Made by a program: the position numbers and the translations under genes. Shown piece after piece: positions 1 through 8,955 of a stretch of 64,000 nt of DNA; positions within the stretch are counted from its first letter, which is position 1, and each line of letters opens with the position of its first letter. The stretch comes from Streptomyces humi (GTDB lineage: Bacteria; Actinomycetota; Actinomycetes; Streptomycetales; Streptomycetaceae): positions 1-64,000 of the forward strand of contig NZ_LBMU02000065.1 of assembly GCF_001005085.2 (NCBI RefSeq), written 5' to 3'. The notes beneath the pieces were generated by a model. That model had not been told where the DNA came from. It saw only the letters and a list, made by a program, of their open reading frames with translations, and searched no databases.

Positions 1-32
1 AGGGGCGCGGGGAACTGCGCGACCAGCCACGG
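1..32. repeat. Copy of a short dispersed Streptomyces intergenic repeat
   Basis: The first bases carry the block ggggcgcggggaactgcgcg followed by accagccac. From memory, this block is widespread between genes in Streptomyces genomes. A related version (gggcgcggggaacggcgcgg) recurs inside the ROK regulator gene near 18885. Bases 33-70 hold nothing else that I recognise. Which gene lies to the left cannot be seen. Confidence 0.5.
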
Positions 33-70
33 ACCACCCGCACCCGGCACGCCACCGCACCCCCCGCCCC

Positions 71-811
71 CTACTCCGCCGTCTTTCGCGCCAGCGGGTT
101 GCTGCCGATGGAGTTGTGCACACTGAAACTCACCGCGTCCGACCGGTACCGGTCGTCCGACCACTCCACCGGCCGCCCCTCCCGCGTCGTCGTCACCCGC
201 CGCACCCGCAGCAGCGGACTCGTCCGGCGGACCCGCAGCAGCACCGAGTCCTGCGCCCCCGCCGCCACCGCGTCGATGACGTGCTCGCCGTACGCGAAGA
301 CCAACCCCGTCTCCTCGTAGAGGCGTTGAGTCACCGACGGGCACTCGGGCTCTATCGGCTCCACCGCAGGGGCGATCCAGTCGGCGTACACCGTCCGCTC
401 GAGCAACACCGGTTCGCCGTCCAGCCCGCGCACCCGAAGCACATGCAACACCGGTGTGCCGGCGGTCAGTTGGAGGCGGACGGCGTCCTCCTGGGAGGCG
501 GGACGGTACTCCTGGGACACCACGTGCCCCGTCGCCGTGCGGCCCATCGCCTTCGCCCACTGCGCGAAACTGCGCAGCTCCGCGAAGCTCTGGCTGCGGC
601 GGCTGGCCAGCACCACCCGGCGGGCGCCCTGCCGGGAGCCGATCAGCCCCTCGGAGGTCAGCGCGGCGACCGCCTGGCGGACCGTGCCGCGCGAGACGCC
701 GTACTGCGCCGCCAGTTCCGTCTCCGCGGGCAGCCGACTGCCGACGGTGTACTCCTCGCGGTCGATGGCGCGCCGCAGCTCGTCGGCGATCTCCTCATGT
801 CGCGCCGTCAT
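71..811 (-). CDS. GntR-family (HutC/UTRA) transcriptional repressor
   Basis: A 246-residue DNA-binding regulator. Residues 1-70 form a GntR winged helix (motifs ADELRRAI, YGVSRGTVRQAV, LIGSRQGA). Residues from about 85 to 235 look like a UTRA effector domain, with the typical TGLVFAYGEH and PLLRVRR segments. HutC-subfamily proteins usually repress a neighbouring transport or catabolic operon and are released by a small ligand. The gene lies beside, and is read away from, the ABC importer starting at 1048. A perfect palindrome at 974-993 lies in the 236-bp gap and is the natural operator. The ligand is unknown; it is probably the imported substrate or a derivative. Confidence 0.88.
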   Translation of the reverse strand: MTARHEEIADELRRAIDREEYTVGSRLPAETELAAQYGVSRGTVRQAVAALTSEGLIGSRQGARRVVLASRRSQSFAELRSFAQWAKAMGRTATGHVVSQEYRPASQEDAVRLQLTAGTPVLHVLRVRGLDGEPVLLERTVYADWIAPAVEPIEPECPSVTQRLYEETGLVFAYGEHVIDAVAAGAQDSVLLRVRRTSPLLRVRRVTTTREGRPVEWSDDRYRSDAVSFSVHNSIGSNPLARKTAE

Positions 812-973
812 GCTTCCCCTCTGATCAGGCGGCTGTGCACAGCGTGACCAGCCTAATCGACGCCCTCAGGTGATTCGTGTCAGCCCGCAGCCGGGCGGGA
901 TTGTGCAGGGAATAAGGGTCTGGAGTTTCGTCTCCGTTCATGAAGGGGAAACCCACGGCGGGCGTACTAGGGC

Positions 974-993
974 CAACTTGTTCAGACAAGTTG
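974..993. promoter_or_regulatory. Perfect 20-bp palindrome, probable GntR operator
   Basis: CAACTTGTTCAGACAAGTTG has 8-bp arms (974-981 and 986-993) around TCAG. It lies 54 bp before the substrate-binding protein start and between the divergent regulator and importer genes. HutC-type regulators bind inverted repeats of about this length. A -10 or -35 could not be placed with confidence; the TACTAG at 965-970 is only a weak candidate. Confidence 0.65.
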
Positions 994-1047
994 CCCGGTG
1001 CCTTCCGCAGCGCCGCCCCACCCTCGTGCGTACTCCCTGGAGAGACC

Positions 1048-2208
1048 GTGACCGTGTCCCTGCCGAGAACCGCCCTCCTCGGCGGCTCCCTCGCCGCCGT
1101 AGCCGCGCTCGCCCTGAGCGCCTGCGGCGCCGCTCCCGACAACGCGTCGTCCACCACGTCCGGTGGCAAGAGCGCCGCCACCGCCACCTCCGCCGCCGAC
1201 CTCGGCGGCATGGACAAGCTGATCGCCGCCGCCAAGAAGGAGGGCACGCTGCACATCATCGCCGTGCCCCGCGACTGGGCGAACTACGGCGCCGTCATCG
1301 ACGGCTTCAAGGCGAAGTACGGCATCAAGATCGAGGACGAGAGCCCCGACGGCTCCAGCCAGGACGAGATCAACGCCGTGACGTCGAGGAAGGGGCAGGA
1401 CCGGGCCCCGGACGTGCTCGACCTCGGTTCGTCGTTCGCGCTCAGCGCGGCCCAGCAGGGCCTGCTCGCCCCTTACAAGGTCACCTCGTACGCCGACATC
1501 CCCGAGGGCCAGAAGGACCCGCAGGCCCGCTGGTACAACGACTACGGCGGCTACATCTCCATCGGCTGCGACGCGAAGCGCGTGAAGACCTGCCCGACGA
1601 CCTTCGCGGACCTGCTCAAGCCGCAGTACAAGGGCCAGGTCGCCCTCAACGGCAACCCGACCAAGTCCGGCTCGGCGTTCGGCGGCGTGTACGCGGCCGC
1701 GCTGGCCGACAAGGGCTCCTTCGACGACATCCAGCCGGGTCTGGACTTCTTCGCCAAGCTGAAGAAGAACGGCAACTACACGCCCGTCGAGTCCACCCCG
1801 GCCACCGTCGAGAAGGGCGAGACGCCCATCTCCATCGACTGGGACTACCTGAACGCCGGTTACGCCGACGAGTTCAAGTCCAAGGGCGTCGACTGGAAGG
1901 TCAGCATCCCGACCGACGGCCAGTACGCCCAGTTCTACTCCCAGGCCATCAACAAGGACGCCCCGCACCCGGCGGCCGCCCGCCTGTGGCAGGAGTACCT
2001 GTACAGCACCGAGGGCCAGAACCTGTGGCTCAAGGGGTACGCCCGCCCGGTCCTGATGTCCGCCATGGAGAAGGCCGGCACGCTCGACAAGGCCGCCGCC
2101 GCCAAGCTCCCCGCGGTCACCGGCACGCCCACCTTCCCGACCGAGGCCCAGCAGGACAAGGCCAAGACGGTCCTCTCCTCCGGTTGGTCGAAGGCCGTAT
2201 CCGGATGA
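1048..2208 (+). CDS. ABC importer substrate-binding lipoprotein
   Basis: A predicted lipid-anchored solute-binding protein of 386 residues that delivers ligand to the permeases encoded downstream. The N-terminus has a basic start, a hydrophobic stretch and the lipobox LALSAC, so cleavage before Cys is expected. The rest has the look of the iron/spermidine/phosphonate-type binding proteins, with ALNGNPTKSGSAFGG and SIDWDYLNAGYADEF segments. The GTG at 1048 was chosen because GGAG at 1039-1042 is spaced for it; GTG 1054 is an alternative, and an in-frame ATG far upstream at 940 would put the operator inside the gene. The stop overlaps the next start as ATGA. The ligand cannot be read from sequence; the fused HAD-EEP enzyme at the operon end suggests a phosphorylated or phosphodiester compound. 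Confidence 0.85.
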   Translation: MTVSLPRTALLGGSLAAVAALALSACGAAPDNASSTTSGGKSAATATSAADLGGMDKLIAAAKKEGTLHIIAVPRDWANYGAVIDGFKAKYGIKIEDESPDGSSQDEINAVTSRKGQDRAPDVLDLGSSFALSAAQQGLLAPYKVTSYADIPEGQKDPQARWYNDYGGYISIGCDAKRVKTCPTTFADLLKPQYKGQVALNGNPTKSGSAFGGVYAAALADKGSFDDIQPGLDFFAKLKKNGNYTPVESTPATVEKGETPISIDWDYLNAGYADEFKSKGVDWKVSIPTDGQYAQFYSQAINKDAPHPAAARLWQEYLYSTEGQNLWLKGYARPVLMSAMEKAGTLDKAAAAKLPAVTGTPTFPTEAQQDKAKTVLSSGWSKAVSG

Positions 2209-3104
2209 CGGCCACGCTCACGCGGGCCGACGTGGCGGCCGCCGCTTCCCAGAAGCGGCGGCGCCGTGCCCCCGGCTGGCTCGCCGTCGTCCCGCTGCTC
2301 GCCTTCACGGCCGTCGCCTTCGGACTGCCGGCCGTGGCCATGCTGAACGGCGCCTTCACGGTCAAGGACCCGGTCAGTGGCACGAGTTCCTACACCGCGA
2401 GCAATCTCAGCGACTCGCTCCAGGGGCCGTACCTCACCGCCCTCGTCGGCAGTGTGAAGCTGTCCGCGCTCTCCGCCGTCATCGCCGCCGTCCTCGGGCT
2501 GCCGCTCGCGCAGGCCGTGGTCAGCTCGCGCTCCCGGGCGCTGCGCGAGGCCGTGCTCACCGCCTCCGGGGTGCTCGCCAACTTCGGCGGTGTGCCGCTG
2601 GCGTTCGCGTTCGTCGCGACCCTCGGCAACGCCGGTGTGCTGACCGTGCACCTGCACCTCGCGGACCACGGCTGGGACCTGTACAGCTTCTGGGGGCTGG
2701 TCCTCGTCTACCTGTACTTCCTGATCCCGCTGATGGTCCTCACCATCACCCCGGCCCTGGACGGACTGCGCGCCCAGTGGCGGGAGGCCGCGCTCAACAA
2801 CGGCGCGACCGGTGTGCAGTACTGGCGGTTCGTCGCGCTGCCGGTGCTCGCGCCCTCGCTGCTCGGCGGCTTCGTGCTGCTCTTCGGCAGCGCCTTCGCC
2901 GCGTACGCCACCGCCGCCGCCATGGTCGGCAGCGCGGTCCCGCTGGTCACCCTGCAAATCGCGGACGCCCTCTCCGGCAACGTCCTGGTCGGCCAGGAGA
3001 ACGTGGCCCTCGCCCTGAGCCTGGACATGGTGCTGGTGGCGGGCCTGGTGATGGCCGTGTACCTGCCCCTGCAACGACGGAGCGCCCGATGGCTCGACGC
3101 CTGA
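2205..3104 (+). CDS. ABC importer permease (first)
   Basis: A 299-residue inner-membrane permease of the binding-protein-dependent type. Several strongly hydrophobic segments are visible (for example around residues 25-47, 85-105, 115-135, 155-180 and 220-245). The cytoplasmic EAA loop reads EAALNNGATGVQYWRFVALPVL, where the ATPase docks. ATG overlaps the stop of the lipoprotein gene by 4 bp and the gene's end overlaps the second permease by 16 bp, so the four transporter genes are translated together. With the partner at 3089 it forms the heterodimeric channel. Confidence 0.88.
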   Translation: MTATLTRADVAAAASQKRRRRAPGWLAVVPLLAFTAVAFGLPAVAMLNGAFTVKDPVSGTSSYTASNLSDSLQGPYLTALVGSVKLSALSAVIAAVLGLPLAQAVVSSRSRALREAVLTASGVLANFGGVPLAFAFVATLGNAGVLTVHLHLADHGWDLYSFWGLVLVYLYFLIPLMVLTITPALDGLRAQWREAALNNGATGVQYWRFVALPVLAPSLLGGFVLLFGSAFAAYATAAAMVGSAVPLVTLQIADALSGNVLVGQENVALALSLDMVLVAGLVMAVYLPLQRRSARWLDA

Positions 3105-3907
3105 ACCTCTGGCGCTGGGCCGTCCTCGGCCTGGCCGCCCTGTACTTCCTGATCCCGATGGCCGCCTCCGTGCTCTTCACGGTGGACGTGCCCGGCGAGG
3201 GCGTCACCTTCGACGCCTACACCCAGATCGTGTCCGCCGACGGCTTCCTGTCCAGCCTGCTGCTCTCGCTGGAACTGGCCGTCGCCACCATCGCCGTCGT
3301 ACTGCTGCTGACGGTGCCCGCCGTGGTCGCCCTGCGGCTCAGCGCGCCCAGGCTGCGGCCCGTGGTCGAGATCGTCTGTTCGCTGCCCCTGGTGGTGCCG
3401 CCGATCGCGTTCGTGGCCGGCATCGTCACCGTACTGAAGTGGGGGCCGGACCACCTCTCCCGGACCCCGCTGTTCGAGACGTTCGTCGCCGTGCAGAACC
3501 CGGACTTCCCGGTCGTCCTGGTCATCGCCTACGTCGTGATGGCGCTGCCCTTCGTGTACCGGGCGCTGGACGCCGGGCTGCGCGCGGTAGACGTGCGCAC
3601 CCTCGTCGAGGCCGCCCGCAGCTGCGGTGCCTCCTGGCCGCAGGCGCTGGTCCGGGCCGTCCTGCCCAATCTGCGCGGGGCGCTGCTCAACGCGTCCTTC
3701 CTCACCCTGGCGCTGGTGCTCGGTGAGTTCACCGTCGCCCGGCTGCTGGGCTTCGAGCCCTTCGCCGTGTGGATCTACGACGTCGGCGGCTCGCAGGCCC
3801 AGATGTCCGTCGCCGTCTCCGTGCTCAGTCTCCTGGTGACCTGGGCCCTGCTCCTCGCGCTCGCCGGTGCCGGCGGCCGTGACCGAACCGCTTCCTCCCG
3901 GGGTTGA
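3089..3907 (+). CDS. ABC importer permease (second)
   Basis: A 272-residue membrane protein that pairs with the preceding permease. About six hydrophobic segments are visible, and the EAA loop is EAARSCGASWPQALVRAVLPNL. The ATG at 3089 lies inside the end of the previous gene. The next gene, the ATPase, starts three bases after the stop. The combination of one lipoprotein, two different permeases and one TOBE-type ATPase is the spermidine/putrescine, iron(III) or 2-aminoethylphosphonate transporter arrangement. Confidence 0.86.
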   Translation: MARRLNLWRWAVLGLAALYFLIPMAASVLFTVDVPGEGVTFDAYTQIVSADGFLSSLLLSLELAVATIAVVLLLTVPAVVALRLSAPRLRPVVEIVCSLPLVVPPIAFVAGIVTVLKWGPDHLSRTPLFETFVAVQNPDFPVVLVIAYVVMALPFVYRALDAGLRAVDVRTLVEAARSCGASWPQALVRAVLPNLRGALLNASFLTLALVLGEFTVARLLGFEPFAVWIYDVGGSQAQMSVAVSVLSLLVTWALLLALAGAGGRDRTASSRG

Positions 3908-3910
3908 ACC

Positions 3911-4975
3911 ATGAGTGTCAGCACGCCCGACAAGGCCGCCACCGTCGAATTCCGCTCCCTGCGCCGGGAGTTCGGTGCCACCGTCGCCCTCGACGGACTC
4001 GACCTGACCGTCCGGCCGGGGGAGTTCCTGGCCCTGCTCGGTCCGTCCGGCTGCGGCAAGACGACCGCCCTGCGCATGCTCGCCGGGTTCGAACACCCCG
4101 ACTCCGGCGCGGTCCTGGTCGACGGCGAGGACGTCACCCGGGTCCCCGCCCACCGCCGTGACGCCGGCATGGTCTTCCAGTCGTACAGCCTCTTCCCGCA
4201 TCTCGACGCCGTCGACAACGTGGCGTTCGGGCTGCGCATGCGCAAGGTGCGCACCGGCGAACGGCGGGCGCGGGCGGCGGAGTTGCTGGACCTCGTCGGG
4301 CTCGGCGACAAGGGCGAGCGGTTTCCGCACCAGCTCTCCGGCGGTCAGCAGCAGCGCGTCGCGCTGGCCCGGGCCCTCGCCCTGCGGCCCCGGGTGCTGC
4401 TGCTCGACGAGCCGCTGTCCGCGCTCGACGCCAAGGTGCGGTTGTCGCTCCGCGAGGAGATCCGCCGGCTTCAGCAGGAACTCGGCATCACCACCCTGTT
4501 CGTGACGCACGACCAGGAGGAGGCCCTGTCCATCGCCGACCGGGTCGCCGTGATGCGCGCCGGACAGCTCGAACAGTGCGCCGAACCAGCCGAGTTGTAC
4601 GGCCGTCCGGCCACCGCCTTCGTCGCCGAGTTCGTGGGCACGATGAGCCGGATACCGGGCACGGTCAAGGACGACCGGGTGGAGGTGCTCGGGCAGCGGC
4701 TGCCGTTCGACGGACAGGCGCCGGGCGCCGGCGAGGTCGACGTCCTGGTGCGGCCCGAGGCCGTGCGGGTGCGCGCGGACGGGTCCGGCACGGCCACCGT
4801 CGTCGCCACCGCCTTCCTCGGCGCGGTCGTCCGGGTCACCGTACGGCTCGCCGACGGCACCGAGGCCAAGGCCGACCTGCCCGCCCACGAGGCCGCCGAG
4901 CTGGGCGCCGGATCCGCCGCGACCGTGTCGCTGCCCGAGCGGCCGGTGCTCGTGGCGGAACGTGCCCGGGAGTGA
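3911..4975 (+). CDS. ABC importer ATP-binding protein
   Basis: A 354-residue ATPase that powers the importer. Walker A GPSGCGKT lies at residues 44-51, the Q-loop at VFQSYSLFPHL, the ABC signature at LSGGQQQRV, Walker B at LLLDEPLSALD and the switch histidine in FVTHDQEEALS. After about residue 235 comes a TOBE-like regulatory domain, as in PotA/FbpC/PhnT-type subunits. It follows the second permease by three bases and is followed by 71 bp before the HAD-EEP gene, probably in the same transcript. Confidence 0.92.
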   Translation: MSVSTPDKAATVEFRSLRREFGATVALDGLDLTVRPGEFLALLGPSGCGKTTALRMLAGFEHPDSGAVLVDGEDVTRVPAHRRDAGMVFQSYSLFPHLDAVDNVAFGLRMRKVRTGERRARAAELLDLVGLGDKGERFPHQLSGGQQQRVALARALALRPRVLLLDEPLSALDAKVRLSLREEIRRLQQELGITTLFVTHDQEEALSIADRVAVMRAGQLEQCAEPAELYGRPATAFVAEFVGTMSRIPGTVKDDRVEVLGQRLPFDGQAPGAGEVDVLVRPEAVRVRADGSGTATVVATAFLGAVVRVTVRLADGTEAKADLPAHEAAELGAGSAATVSLPERPVLVAERARE

Positions 4976-5046
4976 ACCCGGGAAGCCGCCCAGGGGCCCG
5001 GCCCCGACCCGAGGGAATCCATCCAGAAGTGAGGAATGACAACAAC

Positions 5047-6510
5047 GTGACCCCCCACCCACGACTCCCGCTCCAGGCCGTCCTGTTCGACATGGACGGC
5101 ACGCTCGTCGACACCGAGCGACTGTGGTGGGAGGCGGTGGAAAGCGTTGCCGGACGGCCGCTCGACGCGGCCGACGAGCCCGATGTGCTGGGCCGGCCCG
5201 TCGAGCACACCGCCCAGTGGCTGGCCGACGGCACCGGCCGGCCGGGCGCCGACCTCGCGGCCGAGCTGCACCGGGAGTTCGCGGACCGGGTCCGCACCGG
5301 CATCGTGCCCCGCCCCGGCGCCCTCGACCTGCTGGACGCGCTGGCCGCGGCCGACGTCCCCACCGCCCTGGTCACCGCGTCCCCACGCGCGGTCGCGGGA
5401 CTCGTGCTCGACGCCCTCGGGCCCGGCCGCTTCGCCGTCTCCGTCACCGCCGACGACACCGGCCGCACCAAGCCGGCCCCCGACCCCTACCTCGCCGCCT
5501 GCCGCGCGCTCGGCGTCGACCCGGCGGCCTGTGTGGCCGTCGAGGACACCGAGACCGGGGTCGCCTCCGCCGAGGCCGCCGGGTGCGCCGTGCTGGCGGT
5601 GCCCTCGCTCGCGCCGATCGGCGACGCGCCCGGCCGGACCGTCCGGGAGACGCTGGTCGGAGTCACCCCGAAGGAGCTGAGCGAGATGGCCGTACCCGAA
5701 CTGCGGGTCATGTCCTGGAACCTCTGGCTCGGCGGCAGCCGGATCGACGACCACCGGGCCAAGCAGGTGAAGACCGTCGTGGACGTGGGCGCCGACGTCG
5801 TCGGCCTCCAGGAGACCGCGGGCACCTCGGCCCGGGAACTCGCCGAGGCCCTCGGCTGGCACCACCACACGGCGGGGGAGAACCTCGGGATCATCAGCCG
5901 CCACCCGATCACGGCCCGCCTCGGCGACCCGGAGGTCGGCTTCTACGGCGCCACCGGGGTACGGATCGCCGTCCGGCCCGGCCGCGAGGTCGAGGTCTGG
6001 ACCGCGCACCTGCACTACACGCCGTACGGGCCCTACGAGTTGCACTTCGACGGGCTCGTCGCGGACGAACTGATCGCCCACGAGGAGGTGCGGCTCGGAC
6101 AGCTGCGGGAGGCGCTGCGGCGGATCGGCGACGGTGACCGTGCCGGTGCCGTGCCGGTGGTGCTGACGGGCGACTTCAACTGCCCCTCGCACCTGGACCG
6201 GCCGGACGTGGAGTGGCCGGTGACGAAGGCCGCCGAGGAGGCCGGGTTCCACGACTCCTTCCGGCAGGCGCACCCGGACCCGGCCGCGGTGCCCGGACAC
6301 ACCTGGTCGCCGATCCACCCCGTGCACGAGGACGGCAGCGGGCGGCCCGAGCCGCAGGACCGGATCGACTACGTGCTGCACAGGGGGCTGCGCGTGCTCG
6401 ACTCCCGGACCTGGGTCACCGGCACCCCGGCGCCCTGGCCCGACGTCGCGGACAACGACTGGCCCTCCGACCACGCGGCCGTCGTCACCACGTTCGCCGT
6501 CGAACCGTGA
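5047..6510 (+). CDS. HAD-family phosphatase fused to an EEP (endonuclease/exonuclease/phosphatase) domain
   Basis: One uninterrupted 487-residue frame holds two enzymes. Residues 10-205 are a HAD subfamily IA hydrolase: motif I FDMDGTLVDTE, motif II VTASPRA, motif III lysine in RTKPAPDPYL and motif IV VEDTETGV. Residues 215-487 are an EEP fold: LRVMSWNLW, GLQETAG, LTGDFNCPSH and the terminal PSDHAAV. HAD proteins dephosphorylate small sugars or acids, and EEP proteins cut phosphoester or phosphodiester bonds, so the pair could free phosphate from an imported phosphodiester (inference). The GTG at 5047 has GAGGA 11 nt upstream. An internal ATG at 5686 has AAGGAG at 5671-5676, so a free EEP protein may also be made. 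It is not a phosphonoacetaldehyde hydrolase by its motifs. Confidence 0.82.
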   Translation: MTPHPRLPLQAVLFDMDGTLVDTERLWWEAVESVAGRPLDAADEPDVLGRPVEHTAQWLADGTGRPGADLAAELHREFADRVRTGIVPRPGALDLLDALAAADVPTALVTASPRAVAGLVLDALGPGRFAVSVTADDTGRTKPAPDPYLAACRALGVDPAACVAVEDTETGVASAEAAGCAVLAVPSLAPIGDAPGRTVRETLVGVTPKELSEMAVPELRVMSWNLWLGGSRIDDHRAKQVKTVVDVGADVVGLQETAGTSARELAEALGWHHHTAGENLGIISRHPITARLGDPEVGFYGATGVRIAVRPGREVEVWTAHLHYTPYGPYELHFDGLVADELIAHEEVRLGQLREALRRIGDGDRAGAVPVVLTGDFNCPSHLDRPDVEWPVTKAAEEAGFHDSFRQAHPDPAAVPGHTWSPIHPVHEDGSGRPEPQDRIDYVLHRGLRVLDSRTWVTGTPAPWPDVADNDWPSDHAAVVTTFAVEP

Positions 6511-6548
6511 TCGACCGGGTCTTGACCAGGGGTTACCCAGGGCAACCA

Positions 6549-6578
6549 TTGCGAGGCGCGGCGGGCATCCCGTAGGTT
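6549..6578 (+). promoter_or_regulatory. Probable promoter of the conservon
   Basis: TTGCGA (6549-6554), an 18-bp spacer and TAGGTT (6573-6578) fit a vegetative Streptomyces promoter. It lies 44 bp before the cvnA-type start. GGTAAC is repeated just downstream at 6601-6606 and 6614-6619, immediately before the start codon. Confidence 0.45.
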
Positions 6579-6621
6579 GTGCCGGCCCCGTCTTACTGGT
6601 TGGTAACACCGGCAGGTAACC

Positions 6622-8955
6622 ATGCGCTGGCCCCTCGGCCGCCCCACCACCGTCCGCGCGCGGATCGTGGCGCTCGCGCTCGCCCCGGCCGTCGCGCTGA
6701 CGGCCCTGTGGAGCTTCGCCATGGTGTCCGTGACCGCCGAACCCCGCGCCCTGATCAGGCTCAAGGGGGTGTACGACGACTTCGGCACGCCGGTGGACAC
6801 GGCGGTCGGCCAGATCCAGATCGAACGGCGGCTGTCGGCCGCCTACCTGGGCGCCCGCCCGGACACCGCGACCGCCGCCGGCCTGCTGGTGCAGCAGCGG
6901 CGCACCGACCGGGCGGTGGCCGCCCTGCGGGACGCCGTCCGGGGCGGCGACCGGGGGCGCCTGACCACCCGGCAGCGCGGGTCCCTCGACGCGATGGTGA
7001 CCGCCACCGGCGGGCTGGAGAAGCTGCGCGAGCGGGTGCTGTCCCGGCAGATCTCCTGGGACGGCGCCGTCGCCGGCTACAGCGCGCTGGTGGAGCCCGG
7101 CTTCGACGTCGAGTCCACCCTGACCGCCCTCCAGGCCGGACAGCTGGCCCGGGAGGCCCAGGTCGTCATCGAGCTGGTGCGGGTACGGGAGTTCGTCTCG
7201 CGCGAGGACGCGCTGGTCGCCGGGGCACGGGCCGCCGGACGGCTCACCGACCGGCAGTACGACACCCTCACCGCGACGATCGAGGACCGGCGCGTCTTCG
7301 AACGGACCTACGTGCCGGATCTGCCGGCCGACTCACGGACACTGTTCGAGCGGTTCCAGCGCGGGCCGCTGTACCGGGCGCTGGTGAGCGGCGAGGACGC
7401 GCTGCTGCGCGCGGGCGCGGACCGGGCCGGTGCGGCCGTCGCCGCGGACACCTGGCGGGCCACCACCGACCGGGCCGTCAGGCAGTACATGCTGCTGTGC
7501 ACCCGTGCGGCGGAGAACTCCGGGGCCCGCGGCCGGGAGTTCGCGTACCGGGAGCTGGCGAAGGCGGCCGTGTCCGGCGCGGCCGGGCTGGTGGCGGTCG
7601 GGCTGTCCCTGTGGTTCGCGGTACGCGGGGCACGCCGGATCTCGCGCCGGCTGGAGACCCTGCGGGACGCCGCCGATGTGCTGACGGCACAGCAACTACC
7701 CGCTCTGATGGCTCGGTTGAGTGCCGGGGTGGACGTGGACCCGGTCGCCGAGGCGCCGCCGCTGGCCGCCGGGGAGGCCGGGGACGACGAGATCGGGGAC
7801 GTCGGCCGGTCGTTCAACCGGGCCCGGCTGGCCGCCGTCGGGGCCGCGGTCACGCAGGCCACGCTCCGCCGCGGGCTGTTCGCGGTCCTCCTCAACATCG
7901 CCCGACGCAACCAGGCCCTCGTCCACCGCCAGCTGAAACTCGTCGACACCCTGGAGCGGCGCACCGACGACCCCGTCGTCCTGCGTGAACTGTTCCGCAT
8001 CGACCACCTCACCACCCGGATGCGCCGGCACGCGGAGAGCCTGATCATCCTCTCCGGCGCGACCCCCGGACGGCGCTGGCGGCGGCCGGTGCCCCTCGCC
8101 GACGTGGTGTCCTCGGCGGTCGGCGAGATCGAGGACTACACGCGGGTCGTGGTACCGCCGATGCCCGAGGTGGGCGTGGCCGCGGACGCCGTCGCCGACG
8201 TGGTGCACCTGGTCGCCGAGCTGCTGGAGAACGCGACGGTGTTCTCGCCGCCGCACACCCGGGTCACTTTGCGCACCGGCCGGGTCGGCCGGGGCTTCAC
8301 CCTGGAGATCGACGACCGGGGACTCGGTCTCGACGCCGGACAGCTCGCCGAGGCCCACCGCACCCTCACCGACCCCGGCGCCTTCGACCCGACCCGCCAC
8401 GACCGGCTCGGCCTGTACGTCGTGGGCCGCCTGGCCGCCCGCCACGGCATCGAGGTGACCCTGCGGGAGTCGCCGTACGGCGGGACGACGGCGGTGGTAC
8501 TGCTGCCGGCCGCCGTCCTGGCGGAGGCGGACACGGCGGAAGCAGCTGACGCGGCGGAAGGGGCGGGCTCGGCGGACGTAGTGCGCTCGGCGGGCTCGGC
8601 GGGCTCGGCGGGTGTGGTGGAGCGGCGGGTGCCCGCCGGTGCGGGGGAGCGGCCGGTGCGGGCGGTTCCGGGCGACGCCCGGCCCGCCGACGACGTGGGG
8701 GACGGCGCGCGTGCGCAGTCCGCCGCGCAGGGCGCCGCCCCCGCGCTGCCCACCCGCACCCGTCAGGCCTCCCTCGCCGCCGGGCTGCGCGCGGAACCGG
8801 AGCCGGGCGGCCCGCGTGACCTGGACGCCGACGAGATGCGGGCGGTCTTCGGAGCCTTCCAGCGAGGTCTGGAACGAGGCCGCAGGGGACTGCCCGTCGA
8901 AGCCGGGGAGCCGACCGACACCCAGGAGAGGAAGCCCGCGGGCCATGAACAGTGA
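6622..8955 (+). CDS. cvnA: Conservon sensor histidine kinase-like protein (CvnA type)
   Basis: A 777-residue membrane sensor. A first transmembrane segment (about residues 14-34) and a second (about 315-335) flank an extracytoplasmic helical region with the QIERRLSAAYLG and SALVEPG features of NIT nitrate/nitric-oxide-sensing domains. The cytoplasmic part has a four-helix segment (ARRNQALVHRQLKLVDTLE, FRIDHLTTRMRRHAESL) and an ATPase domain with the N-box LLENATVFSPP, DDRGLGL and DRLGLYVVGRLA. An Ala/Gly/Ser-rich tail of about 130 residues follows. The usual phospho-acceptor histidine is not obvious. In Streptomyces, CvnA proteins act with CvnB, CvnC and the GTPase CvnD; only B and C follow here. 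Confidence 0.87.
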   Translation: MRWPLGRPTTVRARIVALALAPAVALTALWSFAMVSVTAEPRALIRLKGVYDDFGTPVDTAVGQIQIERRLSAAYLGARPDTATAAGLLVQQRRTDRAVAALRDAVRGGDRGRLTTRQRGSLDAMVTATGGLEKLRERVLSRQISWDGAVAGYSALVEPGFDVESTLTALQAGQLAREAQVVIELVRVREFVSREDALVAGARAAGRLTDRQYDTLTATIEDRRVFERTYVPDLPADSRTLFERFQRGPLYRALVSGEDALLRAGADRAGAAVAADTWRATTDRAVRQYMLLCTRAAENSGARGREFAYRELAKAAVSGAAGLVAVGLSLWFAVRGARRISRRLETLRDAADVLTAQQLPALMARLSAGVDVDPVAEAPPLAAGEAGDDEIGDVGRSFNRARLAAVGAAVTQATLRRGLFAVLLNIARRNQALVHRQLKLVDTLERRTDDPVVLRELFRIDHLTTRMRRHAESLIILSGATPGRRWRRPVPLADVVSSAVGEIEDYTRVVVPPMPEVGVAADAVADVVHLVAELLENATVFSPPHTRVTLRTGRVGRGFTLEIDDRGLGLDAGQLAEAHRTLTDPGAFDPTRHDRLGLYVVGRLAARHGIEVTLRESPYGGTTAVVLLPAAVLAEADTAEAADAAEGAGSADVVRSAGSAGSAGVVERRVPAGAGERPVRAVPGDARPADDVGDGARAQSAAQGAAPALPTRTRQASLAAGLRAEPEPGGPRDLDADEMRAVFGAFQRGLERGRRGLPVEAGEPTDTQERKPAGHEQ

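Noticed and set aside
2708..5062. Very long minus-strand frame opposite the ABC importer
   Set aside because: Typical antisense shadow of GC-rich coding DNA; no family motif and no start signal.
5047..5680. Phosphonoacetaldehyde hydrolase next to a 2-aminoethylphosphonate transporter
   Set aside because: The HAD part has the motifs of the sugar-phosphatase/mutase branch and no cap lysine pattern of phosphonatase that I can see; no aminotransferase PhnW is nearby.
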